64,000 bases of DNA, from the NCBI RefSeq assembly GCF_001625215.2, contig NC_030381.2, positions 18,315,131 through 18,379,130 of the forward strand. Reading direction: 5' to 3'. A program made the position numbers and the translations under genes. This document shows, piece by piece, positions 12,238-23,579 of the stretch. This stretch comes from Daucus carota subsp. sativus. Taxonomy: Eukaryota; Streptophyta; Magnoliopsida; Apiales; Apiaceae. The notes below the pieces were generated by a model. The model was not told the DNA's origin and did no database searches. It saw only the letters and a list, made by a program, of their open reading frames with translations. Position 1 is the first letter of the stretch; each line of letters opens with the position of its first letter.

Positions 12238-12639
12238 TTATTCGTCATCCGGACTGGCGACCAAAGCAAGATATTGTTGTTCCTTACACCAGTCCCCTTC
12301 TTCCCGAAACATCCTAGCATCATTGTATAGGCTCTGACGATGCAGTCGCAGATTCATGCGATTCTCCTCTTCTCTCACTCTGAAGAAGGCGGCCTCCATC
12401 TGCTGCGGCGTTTCTCAAGGCATAGTACGAGCCCTTTGTTTAGGAATTGGAATCCCAGGTAGTGCACAACATTCCATGCACACTTCAAGCGTACGCACAC
12501 GCCACTCCCACTCATGCAACATGGTGGTAATGGACTCAGGGGAGCAGCGTGAATTAGGGTTTAAAGAGTACCTAAAGTCATCATCACACCACCATTTTCT
12601 ACCCATGGCAACAAACAGATCACCTGGTGTGTAATTCAT
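12238..12639 (-). pseudogene. MULE accessory ORF-B (133-codon frame, one nonsense codon)
   Basis: A 402-bp reading frame from ATG at 12639 to TAA at 12238-12240, interrupted by a single in-frame TGA (12415-12417). The N-terminal part reads MNYTPGDLFVAMGRKWWCD and is rich in Cys and Trp (LEVCMECCALPG). The part after the stop (ETPQQMEAAFFRVREEENR, ending ASPDDE) is charged and helix-prone, so both halves look like one real protein. I do not recognise the family. It lies between the transposon's left end and a bidirectional promoter shared with ORF-A, with a TATA box 72 bp upstream of the ATG. The stop is what a CGA-to-TGA transition at a CpG would give. It may be an accessory transposition protein or a captured host gene. 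Confidence 0.6.
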
Positions 12640-13143
12640 GATTTGTGATGGACTATATTTTCTGTGCGAGTTCTATGGTTGTGTGTGCATTGTGCATATT
12701 GTATGTGAACCTATTTATAGGCATAACATAACATTGCAACGAAATAATGCTGATATTCACATGATCAACAATAGGTCATAATGCAGAGGTTCACATGATC
12801 AACAGTAGCTCACTTTAAAGTTTCACAAGACACTGCAAAAAGAAAGGCTGCATTAGCAATAAAGTTTCTCACTTTAAAGATTACTGACTCAGTATACAGA
12901 ACCCACGTTTTCACACTGCCACTCTATAGATTAGACTACACACTGCCAAACCATAGCATGCATTTAAAGAAAAGATTCACGTGAGCACAATTAAAGGACT
13001 TGTCAATTCTTGAATTATTATCATATCCTGATATAAATTCAGCTCAACAATAATCCATTGACCTATAAATAGGCCTTCTTTATGGTTGATACACATACAT
13101 TCAACCAAACAAACACATAATTCATTCATCACTTAAGCTGAAA
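12640..13143. promoter_or_regulatory. Mirror-image bidirectional promoter of ORF-A and ORF-B
   Basis: The same 10-mer occurs in opposite directions: CTATAAATAG on the plus strand at 13063-13072 and on the minus strand at 12720-12711. Each is exactly 72 bp from its own start codon (13144 and 12639). Between them lie direct repeats: TTCACATGATCAACA at 12756 and 12790, and CTCACTTTAAAG at 12809 and 12868, candidate binding sites for a regulator. The leader of ORF-A is CA-rich, like plant 5' UTRs. Confidence 0.75.
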
Positions 13144-13813
13144 ATGGATAAGGGCAAAGCACCAATGACCCCCGGCTACGAAAAACGCCTGAAACAGCAA
13201 CAAGGGAAAAGACAGCCGGAGCTATTGTTAGGAGGGATGCGCAACAACCAAAGCAACCAACAACCTGAAGTAGCTCCTAAAAGCAAACCACCACCGGTCG
13301 TGCAACAAAAGCGTCGTCCACCGTTGGGACGGATGCCCACGAATTAGCATCCAGGTGGGGCTCCAATGAGTCTGGGAGAAGAGATCCTACAAGAGAAACG
13401 CCTCCAGGCTCAACATGACTATGACTGCAAGAAGTGGAGGATTCACTTCCGTAAAATACAAAAGTATATTAATAGGAGAATTAGAAGGGGCAAAGATTAG
13501 GTGCCGACGGAGGAGGAGGTTGAAATCGAGAAGAAAAAATTTCCTGAAGTTTGCAAACTCTATTCTCGACGACATCGTGAGATGGGTATCCCATTTGGTG
13601 ATGATCGCTGGGAATATTATGCAGATGAAATCGATAAAGAATGCACCGCATTACAGGCTAAACTTGAGGCACGTGAGGAAGCTGAATTTTGGGAGGAGTG
13701 GGGAGATGTGCCCAATATATGTTATAATTGGCGTCAAGTAGAAATGCCTGCCCCGGTGGCTGCTGATAATGATGAAGCTGAAGATGAAGATGGTGATGAT
13801 GATGATGGTGGAC

Positions 13814-13844
<31 letters not shown>

Positions 13845-13887
13845 AGATGATGATGATGAGTGGTATGTCGATATCATTCAGGATTGA
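13144..13887 (+). pseudogene. MULE accessory ORF-A (247-codon frame, two nonsense codons)
   Basis: One continuous frame from ATG at 13144 to TGA at 13885-13887, cut only by two TAG codons (13345-13347 and 13498-13500). Three parts show: a basic, Gln/Pro-rich N-terminus (MDKGKAPMTPGYEKRLKQQQ), a charged middle with aromatic residues (HREMGIPFGDDRWEYYADEI), and a very acidic tail of Asp/Gly runs ending EWYVDIIQD. This layout suits a nucleic-acid or histone-contacting accessory protein, but I recognise no family. It converges with the transposase gene. Each TAG could come from CAG by C-to-T change. It could be a transposon accessory protein of MudrB kind or a captured host gene. Confidence 0.6.
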
Positions 13888-14137
13888 GAACAGTGATCAA
13901 ATCGAACTTATGTCATGTTCTTATTTTAATCAAATGTAATTTTATTTTCAGTATTAGTAATGCTTGTGTTTCCTTTAGGTTTATGTAATGTCCTTTATGA
14001 ATGAACTTTGTTGTGTTTTGTCAGTGGGAGGGAAGATATTAATTGATGAATTCGGATTAACAATAATAAAAAACAAGCACTAAAAATAAAAATTGGGAAT
14101 AGTAGAACAATAAAGGTTGAGACATTATATATAAGAT

Positions 14138-14176
<39 letters not shown>

Positions 14177-14486
14177 ATGAGGATGATCTTGTAAAGAAAA
14201 TACCTAACTCAAGGAGATTTCTTCAAGAATTTGAGATGGGTTAGAGCATCAAGAATTTGTATACTCTACTTTTACAAGTACAAAGTGGGAAAAAGTGAGA
14301 CATAAACAAATAGTTGGTTTAAGAATGATGTGACTCTTGAGACGTACCCACTATGGACGATTATTAAGTCTTCGCTTGATTAAAATTTTGTCATTGGGAG
14401 AAGATATTAATTGACGAATTCCGATTAACAATAATAAAAAACAAGCACTAAAAAAAATACAGATTAACACCCCTAAATGGAAATTA
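13888..14486. repeat. Non-coding MULE spacer with a direct repeat
   Basis: A block of about 57 bp (GATATTAATTGATGAATTC, then GGATTAACAATAATAAAAAA) occurs at 14030-14086 and again at 14396-14452 in the same direction. Between the copies are an (AT)n run near 14142-14173 and about 300 bp of unrecognised sequence. The arrangement suggests a local duplication or an insertion bounded by a duplicated segment. It lies between the 3' ends of the converging ORF-A and transposase. Confidence 0.6.
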
Positions 14487-16647
14487 CTAAGAGGGGTCAA
14501 CATTGTACAATGGACACCTTCTGCTACGTCTAGTGTGTCCTTCTTGCTTGCAGCGGCTACATTTGTGACCTGTACGGGAACTGTCCATCTCCATTCGTAT
14601 TCTGACCGATTGACCCCTTTCTCTTCGTTTCTGCCTTCTCTTTCGCAGAGCCTCGTTGGGTACCACAGTTCCAAACATTCGTTATTCGACTGGAAAATCA
14701 ATATCCCAATACCCAGTTGCTGGTAATGGATATATCATTGGCTCCCACAATTTCAACAAAGTGGAGTTGTAGTGGAATGGGCCAATCCACTGTTTCCAGT
14801 TTAAATGATTGTGGTTGCAAGCAGCAATCAAATGTGAACACGCCAGGCAGTGGCATGCCCATTTCCCGCAAGTGCATGTACGCTGAGTTATGTCAACCAC
14901 CTGTGTGTTTCCGCCCTTATTAGTCCCTTTTAACCTGTACCTTTGCGTCTTTACGGAGAACAAACCAGTTCCTCGATTAAACTTTTCGACCCGGTGCCCG
15001 TTCGATTTGGCTGCAATCTTCTCCAACTGATTTCTCGTCTTGAGACAAAGTTCATGACCTTCGCTCAAGCCCTCAAGCACTGCGTTCCTCTCCTTGTTGA
15101 CCGTCCTAACAGTTTTATAAAATAAGAATTCAATCATTGCGGTCACAGGTAGGTGCCGAGTCACGCGCACGTTACCATTAAAGCTCTCCGTGATGTTTGT
15201 GGTGGCTTGGCCGTAACGAGCGTGGCCTGTGTCATGACAAATTGTCCACAGGGCAGGATTTATCCCCTGCAGCCACCTCAAGGCTTGAGGAGAAAGCTCC
15301 CCAATCTTCTTCATGTAGGCATCATGTTTCCTAATTTGTGGCGTACTGCCGACTAGCCACATGTACATCTTGAGCTCCTTTCCAGGGTATGCCTTTGAGA
15401 AGTTGCTCCTAACATGATGGAGACAGAATCTGTGAAAGCCTACAAGCGGGGTAAAACCACTCCGTTCGTCATTCATTGCAGCAAGGATCCCCGTGGCACG
15501 GTCAGATATAATACAGACTCCCAGTCTATCTCGGCATACATGTCTTCGTAAAAGACGTAGAAACCAAGACCAATTCCGTTGTTTCCCCATCAACAAGGGC
15601 GAAGCATATGGGATATTGGTGGTTATTAGAGTCGACTCCAACCGCTACGAGCAACTTCCCATTATACTTTCCCTTAAGAAATGTACCATCAATGGAAATA
15701 ACTGGCCGTGCATTCTTCCAACCATCAATGCTTGCTTTCAAGCACCGAAATGCATGAACAAAAGTCGATGTACCCCTCTCGATATGATGTGGAACAACCT
15801 CAACCACAAATATACTTCCGACATTTGTACTAGCCATGACGTTCAGGAACCGAGAGAGCTCGTTGTAGGTTGTCTTCCAGCTACCATAAACGCTCTCCAT
15901 GGCGGCCATCTTCCCCCTCCATGCTTTCACGTAACTCACTAAATGCTGGTACTCATCATTGACCATTGTGATGATGTTGCTTACCTTCAATTGAGGGGTC
16001 TGGGACACCTGTTGAAATAAAACATATTAAAATTAACGATGAATAATAAACGAAAATAATCAGTCATATAATGATATCCAAGGTTGTACGACTTACGTAG
16101 GGAGCAACCACATAGCTAATCATTTTTGCGGTGGTCCTGCGTCGGCCTATCCAGTAGGCATGTATGATTCTCTGGACATTTAGTTATTTGAAAAAGGCCG
16201 TGGGACTTCTTCTTCGCGGCCCTTAGCTTCCATTTGCAGTTTGAAACCACACACTTTGCTTTGTAGACCTGCGGGGTGCTTTTCTCCATGATGTAGTTCC
16301 GATCTGTCCTAATTTGTGCCTGTATCACAGCAGATATGAGCAATTCCTTGCTAGCAAATAGAACTCCTTCGGTCAAATCATACGTGGTGGGATCAAACCC
16401 GAGTGACATAAGTGCGTCCGTGTTGGACACAATCACATAAGTGCGTCCGTGTTGGACACAATCATAAGCTCTAGGTTCATGAATAGTCAATGCATGTGTT
16501 TACAAATGCATGTTTCCCTCTCGGTCTTCATTGGAATCAGCCTCCGGGAAATCTTCACTTTCCGCAACCTCCTCCTGTGACAGTTTCCAGTCCGAATCGT
16601 CACTGCTGCTTATGGCTCTTTCTGAGCCATAATCTTCATCTTCCTCC
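14487..16647 (-). pseudogene. MuDR-type MULE transposase, broken
   Basis: Cut-and-paste transposase of the Mutator superfamily. In order from the N-terminus: an acidic region next to the Copia insertion (EEDEDYGSERAISSSDDSDW), a DNA-binding region (FASKELLISAVIQAQ, KAKCVVSNCKWKLRA), the DDE core with first Asp in SIDGTFLKGKY (about 15689), second Asp in IISDRATGI and Glu in NITESFNGNV, a SWIM zinc motif (CTCGKWACHCLACSHLIAAC), and a C-terminal CCHC knuckle (CSRCKQEGHTRR). An 88-bp GT-AG intron fits at 16096-16009. Damage seen: insertion of the Copia at 16647, TAA at 16500-16502, a frameshift just before the intron, another near 15575-15588, and TAA at 14682-14684 before the knuckle. A continuation of the frame (LALENKE) lies beyond the Copia at about 26613-26660, after a plausible TTTGCAG acceptor. 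Confidence 0.88.
16407..16464. repeat. 29-bp tandem duplication in the transposase gene
   Basis: The string beginning CATAAGTGCGTCCGTGTTGG occurs twice in tandem. It falls near the N-terminal end of the DNA-binding region of the MULE transposase. Confidence 0.85.
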
Positions 16648-17832
16648 TGATACTCTCAAGGTTTTGATGATGACACTAACATCAAGCTAATAACATGAAA
16701 CTGATATGTGTAAGCATGCTATCAAAGGTTGTTTATGCGGATTAACAGTATTTCAGGATGTTAGCATGATTATAACTGTCAGCAAGCTTACAGGGATATT
16801 TTCAAGCTATCAGCAGGCTAACAGCGTGAACAGAGAAACAATTGGATAAAGATCAAAGTCTATTTTCATGGAGATTTAATAGGGAACGAATTGTAAGGAT
16901 TCTAATATTTGTATATATCTTATATAAATATTAGAGCTCAATTTATAAAGAGTTTTCATTCAAAAACGTTTTCCTGACTAATAGGAGATTTTCTCTCAAA
17001 GAAATCTTATCTTTTAACAACTCCTATTTTGATTCAAACGGATTTTATTTAAATACTTTACTGAGATGATTTCAAACGTGGATTATCTTTTACTCAGTAA
17101 ACATATGTCATCCAAACGCTCATTATTCAAATCAAATTTAAACGTGAGGTTGTTACCAAGATCGTTGGAAATTTGTTGGATTATGACCGTTAGTGTGATG
17201 TATATATACTTGTGTGTGGTTTCGGTTTTGAGAACAAGGAGAACACACCAAGCTTTCTGAAATACAATTCGTTACATTGCTAAATCTTTCATTGAGCTCT
17301 AGTGCTTATATTTGCATATATATCTATATTAAGAGTTCATAGTTTCGGTTGTATTACACTTATCCATTGTATTGTTCAAGGTGTAATGTTTTGTTGCTGT
17401 GTATCCAGCTTGTGAAACAAGGGAACTAGTTAGCTAGGAGAATATACTTGGGAAGTATAGGTCTTGGTAGGCTTTTGGTTCGTGGTTCAGGGGTTTCAGC
17501 AGGCTGATAACAGGAACAAGGGTTGAAGGGAGTTATATTATTGAATCTTTTAATAGTTGATATTATTGACAAATAATATAATCTCTTACCAGTTGGTAGG
17601 GGACCAGGACGTAGACCATTAGGGTTAGAGGTCGAACCTGGCTAAAATTCTTGGTTTTGCTAGCATACTGCTTTATATTCTCTACATTGCATTTATATTG
17701 TTAGCTAGCTGACTGTCTATTCTGAAACTTAACAGCTGGTTGTCTTTGACAGATTAATTATTTGGTAACTTATAAAAATCGGGTATATAAGCCATAACAC
17801 CTATTCACCGCCTCTCTAGGTGTGTAATTTCA
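16648..17832 (+). repeat. Copia left LTR
   Basis: 1185 bp, TGATACTCTCAAGG to GTGTAATTTCA. A TATATATA box near 17204 could start transcription. Confidence 0.95.
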
Positions 17833-17834
17833 AT

Positions 17835-17846
17835 TGGTATCAGAGC
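17835..17846 (+). other. Copia primer-binding site
   Basis: TGGTATCAGAGC two bases after the LTR, complementary to the 3' end of plant initiator methionine tRNA. Confidence 0.93.
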
Positions 17847-17891
17847 TGTGTTTGTACTAATACTTCTGTAACAGGAATAGTATCGATCGAT

Positions 17892-19660
17892 ATGGCTGAT
17901 AACTTTTAGGGAAAGTCCGATTTTAGAGCTCCTCTCCTCACGGGTTCCGACAACTACAATTGGTGGAAAGGCCAAATGGAGGCTCATCTGTCCAGAGATC
18001 CCCTAATGCAAAGATTTGTGCAAAGAGGTCCTTATGAATATCTTGATAAAGATGGCAAAGTCAAGGACGTTGATGTTCTCACAGTGGACGAGCTATCAAA
18101 GGTTGCTGCCAGTGGAAAAGCAAGGAGTACATTGATCAATGGGCTGAATCAAGCTGAATATGACAAGGTCTCTTCTCTCAAAACAGCAAAGGAAATTTGG
18201 GATGCATTGGAGACGTATCATGAAGGCTCACAAGGTCTAAAGAAGGTCAAGCTCGGAAAGCTCATGAAAGAATTTGGAAGCTTCGGTATCAAGAAGGGAG
18301 AATCCATTCGTGAAAGCCAAGCTAGATTCCAAGTTACTATTAACAGCCTTGAAAGACTTGGCAAAAAGATTCCTCAATCGGAAATCAACATGAATATTCT
18401 AAATGCAGCTCCATTCGAATATGGTGCCAAGGTCACAGCATTGGAGTCAGTTGTCGACATTAATACTATGGATCACCTAGCTATATTTGCTGAGTTGGAA
18501 CAATTTGAAGCTAAAATTGAAGCTAACAACTCAGAAAGCAGCAAGCTACCCACTGAGAAAATGAAGAATCTTGCACTTCACTCTACTGCCAGCAGGCTGG
18601 AATTAGATGAGGAAACAAAATCAGATGAGGATCTAGCTCTCATGTCCAGAAAAATTAAAAGAATGATCGAAAAGAAGAATAAGATGAAAAGAGAAAAGGG
18701 CAAAGCTTTTGGTGCAAAGAAAGATCCAAAAGATGATGCATGTTTCGAATGTGGCAAGAAAGGACATTTCAAAAGGGATTGCTACAAGCTGAAAAACAAG
18801 TCTAAGACGCCTAAACAGCAAGCTGATTATAAGAACAAAAAGAAATCAAAGGCACTTCTCACATGGAGTGATGATGAAGATGAATCAGCTTCTGATGTCT
18901 CAAGTGATGAGTTGATTAACTTGGCTCTTGTTGGTCTCGATGGCTCAATAGAGACAACTGATTCAGATTCAGAGACTAATAGTGAGGTACATTCTATTAA
19001 TTCTGAATTACATTCTATTGATACAACATCTTGTGAACTAACCATGCAGGATAAGAGTTGTCTATCAATTATGGAACTCATTGATCTAAAGAATGAGAAC
19101 TATGAGCTCGAGAAAGAAAATGTTCATTTGAAGAAAGTCATAGGTGATTTCCTGAATGAAAAGAGTGCCAAGGCAAGTAGTGGAATCATTGCTACTCTCA
19201 AGGAACAAATCTCACAACTTGAAGGGAACAACATGCAAATCCAAAGAAGGAATGATACACTCATGAAGGAACTCAGCTCGCTGAGAGCAGATCGTAAAGC
19301 TAAGGATGCAAGCTTGGAGGCATTCGAGTTAAGCAAAACCCAAAGCTTAGCCGAAATCTCTATTCAAGCTGAAAAGATCAAATCATTGGAGCAAGAAGTC
19401 AAAGATCTTCAGAAAGCCATGGGAAATTTTGTTCAAGGAGAAGAAAGTCTCAAGTCTATAATGAAACAAGCTAAAGGTTCTCATGACAAAGGAGGCATTG
19501 GTGCAGCTTCTACATCCACATCTTCAATGAGATATGAAGGGAAAAATGGCATTCCATATAATTATGCCATGCCTTGGGTGACTTGTCACAAGTGTGGAAA
19601 GATGGGCCATCTTGCTAATAATTGTCCAATGAAGAATACTCAATCAGCAAGCTAGAGAAG
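17892..19660 (+). pseudogene. Copia gag region
   Basis: Capsid/nucleocapsid coding region of the fossil element. Visible parts are the gag core (LKTAKEIWDALETYHEG), a CCHC knuckle (CFECGKKGHFKRDCYKL), a long predicted coiled coil of Glu/Lys/Leu repeats, and a second knuckle (CHKCGKMGHLANNCP) at the end. The long C-terminal coiled coil is typical of SIRE-type gag. Confidence 0.85.
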
Positions 19661-19889
19661 GAAGTCAGCTCACAAACAGTATGCTGACAACAGAAACAGA
19701 CAGAAGACAGCTCCGAGACAGTATGCTGATAAGACCAGCAGAACATGGAAGAAGAGTTCTAAAGTGGTCCAAATGTGGATCAAGAAATCTGATCTTAATG
19801 TTCTATATGTTTTATCATCTAACACTGCTGGACCCAACAAAATATGGGTACCAAAACGTTGAGTGTTTTGTGTTTGTTTTGTAGGTTTG

Positions 19890-22800
19890 TCTCGTGTCTA
19901 AAGTAAAGCCAAATCAATGGATATTGGATAGTGGATGCACTAGGCACATGAGTGGAGACAAATCTCAGTTTCTAAGCTTGAAGATGAAGAAGGGTGGTCG
20001 TGTCACAATTGGTGATAGCAAAACTCTTCCTATTCTTGGCAAAGAAACTATAGGTAATAGTATCATCTCTATTAACAAGGTACAATATGTTAAAGGTCTT
20101 ACTTATAACTTGCTTAGTATAAGTCAGTTATTTGATGATGGTCATATTGTTAACTTTGGTAAGGATAAATGTACTATACTTGTTGGTGCTAACAAAACTC
20201 CTCTAGTTGCAAAACGAGAAGGAAATATATATGTTTTGAACTTTGAAGAACAGGAGGCAGGTGTTTGTTTAGCAGCTGTGGATAATAATCCAGAAATATG
20301 GCATAGAAGGCTTGGACATGCTCATATGGATCATCTCAGCAAGCTGTCAGCAAAGAAGCTTGTTCGAGGATTACCAAAGCTTAAGTATGTCAAGATGGAG
20401 ACGTGTTCTGCTTGTCAATTGGGAAAGCAAACAAGGACTCCACATAAGGCAAAGAAAATGGTATCTACTTCTAAACCTTTAGAGCTTCTACACTTGGATC
20501 TCTTTGGTCCCGAAGCTTATAAGAGTATTGGAGGTAAACAATATGCCTTTGTTATTGTTGATGATTACTCTAGATTCACTTGGGTATTATTCTTGCGTAC
20601 TAAAGATTGTGCTTTTAGTGAATTTGAGAAACTAATCAAGTTGCTTGAGAACAAACTAGATACAAGACTTATAGGTATTCGAAGTGATCATGGTGGGGAA
20701 TTCCAAAAAGACTTCATTACTTATTGTGAAGAAAGAGGAATCTCACATGAGTTCTCAGCACCTCGTACACCTCAGCAAAATGGAGTTGTAGAGTGTAAGA
20801 ACAGGTCCTTACAAGAAACAGCTAGGATATTGCTGCAGGAGAGCAAGCTGCCAAGAAGCTTTTGGGCAGAAGCTGTCAACACAGCAAGCTATGTTCTTAA
20901 CAAAGTGTTTATCAGGCCAATTCTCAACAAGACTCTTTATGAATTGCTAAGGAAAAAGAAGCCTAACATCAGCTACTTCAAAGTTTTTGGATCTAAGTGC
21001 TTCGTACTCAAAACCATTGATAGGGATGGTAAATTCGATTCTAAATCTTATGAAGCTATATTTTTGAGCTATTCTTTAACAAGTCGTGCTTATAGAGTGT
21101 ATAATCTTGCTAAACATACTGTTGAAGAGTCTATTGATGTTTCATTTCAAGAGTCTACTGATGATCTTGCAAGAGATGAGGAAGAATGTGCAGGTACAGG
21201 TACTGGCAGCAAGCTGACAGTGAAGGAAACTGGAAATCAGCAAGCTGACAAGTCAACTGCCACAACATCAGAAGGAGATAAGGCAACAGAATCCACTCCA
21301 TCTCTTGAAGAAACTTTGGATAAGATGTCTAAGCTCACATTGGATGAATCAAGAGGTCAAACTTCATCAGCAAGCCAAAATGTTGTTGATGAGACTCCTC
21401 CTAGGCAGACTACAAGGAATGAAGAGGTCATAGTTCAACATAATCTACCAAAATCAACTAGAACAGTGAAGAATCATCCTCCTCAGTTGATCATTGGAGA
21501 TAAATGAGCTGGAATCAAGACAAGGAAAGCTCAAGCCAACATTTGTGCTTATGTTGCCTTCATAGCTCAAGAGGAACCAAAGAATGTTCAAGAAGCTTTA
21601 CAAGATGAAAATTGGATCATGGCAATGCGAGAAGAACTCAACCAATTCGAAAGATGTGATGTTTGGGAACTTGTAGATCCACCAAAGGATGCTTCAATTG
21701 TTGGAACCTAATGGGTGTTCAACAATAAAGTTGATGAATTTGGTACTATCACTCGGAACAAAGCTAGACTTGTTGCACAAGGATACAATCAGCAAGAAGG
21801 GATTGATTTTGATCAAACATATGCTCCGGTTGCAAGATTGGAATCTATTAGGATGCTCTTATCATTTGCATGCTACAAGAAGTTCAAGCTACATCAAATG
21901 GACGTCAAAAGTGCATTCTTAAATGGATATCTAAAAGAAGAAGTCTATGTCAAGCAACCACCAGGATTTGAGGATGAGAAATATCCTAACCGTGTCTACA
22001 AGCTCAAGAAGGCACTATATGGGTTAAGGCAAGCACCTCGATCATGGTATGAAAGGTTAAGTGAATTTTTGATCAAAAATGGTTTCATTAGAGGTAAAAT
22101 TGATCCTACTTTGTTTACTATCTTTAAAGGTCAAGATATATTAGTTGTTCAAATATATGTAGATGATATTATATTTGGATCTACTAATGATTCTTTGTGT
22201 AAGTGGTTTTCAAAGTGCAGGCATAGTGAGTTTGACATGAGCATGATGGGAGAGCTCAATTATTTCTTGGGACTCCAAATTAAGCAAACTCCTGAAGGAA
22301 TCCATGTGCATCAATCCAAGTATATCAAGAATCTACTCAAAAGATTTGGATATGAGAATATCAAGGCGAAATCAACACCTATGAGCGTTGTCAGCAAGCT
22401 GACAGCAGATGAAAATGGTAAAGATGTTGATGTTCGAATGTATAGAGGTATGATTGGAAGTTTACTTTATCTTACAGCCTCTAGACCTGATATTATGTAT
22501 AGTGTTTGTGTTTGTGCTAGATTTCAAGCAAAACCAAAGGACTCTCACTTACAAGCTGTTAAAAGAATATTTAGATATTTAAGTGGAACCATTACTTTGG
22601 GTTTATTCTATCCTATCACAAATGCTTTTGATCTTGTTGGGTATAGTGATGCAGATTATGCAGGTAGTCAAACTGATAGAAAAAGTACAAGTGGTGTTTG
22701 TGCATTTTTGGGTCAAAGCTTAGTTTCTTGGTTAAGCAAGAAGCAAACTTCAGTTGCTCTATCTACGGCTGAGGGGGAGTATTTAGCAGCTGGTAGCTGT

Positions 22801-23112
22801 TGCTCTCAAATGCTATGGATGAGACAACAATTGAAGGACTTTGGAATCAAATGCAAGCAAACTCCTATCTTTTGTGACAACACAAGTACAATCAACATTT
22901 CAGAAAATCCAGTCAATCATTCAAGGACAAAGCACATTGATGTTAGACATCATTTTCTGAGAGACAATGTTGCCAAGGGTGCTGTCAAGTTAATTTTTGT
23001 GGCTACAGCAGACCAACTAGCTGATATCTTCACAAAACCTCTTCCTGAAGAACGATATATTGTGCTGAGAAGGGAATTGGGTATGTGTGATGTGCAGTCA
23101 GCAGGCTCTTAA
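19890..23112 (+). pseudogene. Copia pol region (protease, integrase, RT, RNase H)
   Basis: Order of domains as in Copia: protease with WILDSGCTRHM, integrase zinc finger and core (WHRRLGHAH, LLHLDLFGPE, RSDHGGEFQ), reverse transcriptase ([23 protein letters not shown]), and RNase H ([19 protein letters not shown]). Family diagnosis is firm; the region is lightly broken. Confidence 0.9.
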
Positions 23113-23579
23113 GCATGGTCCGGGTACTATCAGCTTACTCCTAGAATTTTACATAATTTTTATTTATTTTGCATGCCGGTTAGTTTAAGTGTTTATTTGA
23201 AAGTTATGTTCATAAATGATATTACCGTTGTGTGCGTAGAAAGTTGGATTTTTGTGTTAAATTTTGATACGTGATTATGTGCTTATCTGTGAAATTTATG
23301 ATAAGTTTTAAAATTCAAATTAGTTACAATGGGTATATAAAGGTATGATAAGTGATATGTGTTCAGTAGTTTTAAATCATTCGAGATCTAATAGATTATC
23401 ATAAATTATTTTAGGCATTTTAGTTCGTTTAATTTTATTCCTAAAACTACTCCCCTGATAATTATTAAAAAGTGTTTGAAACAAATCCTTTCACCACGAC
23501 TGTTCAGCTACATATATTCTCCTCCCCGAGACGCTAGGGTTTTATCTCTCCTCTTTCGAAAACTCTTCGTTATCACAAT

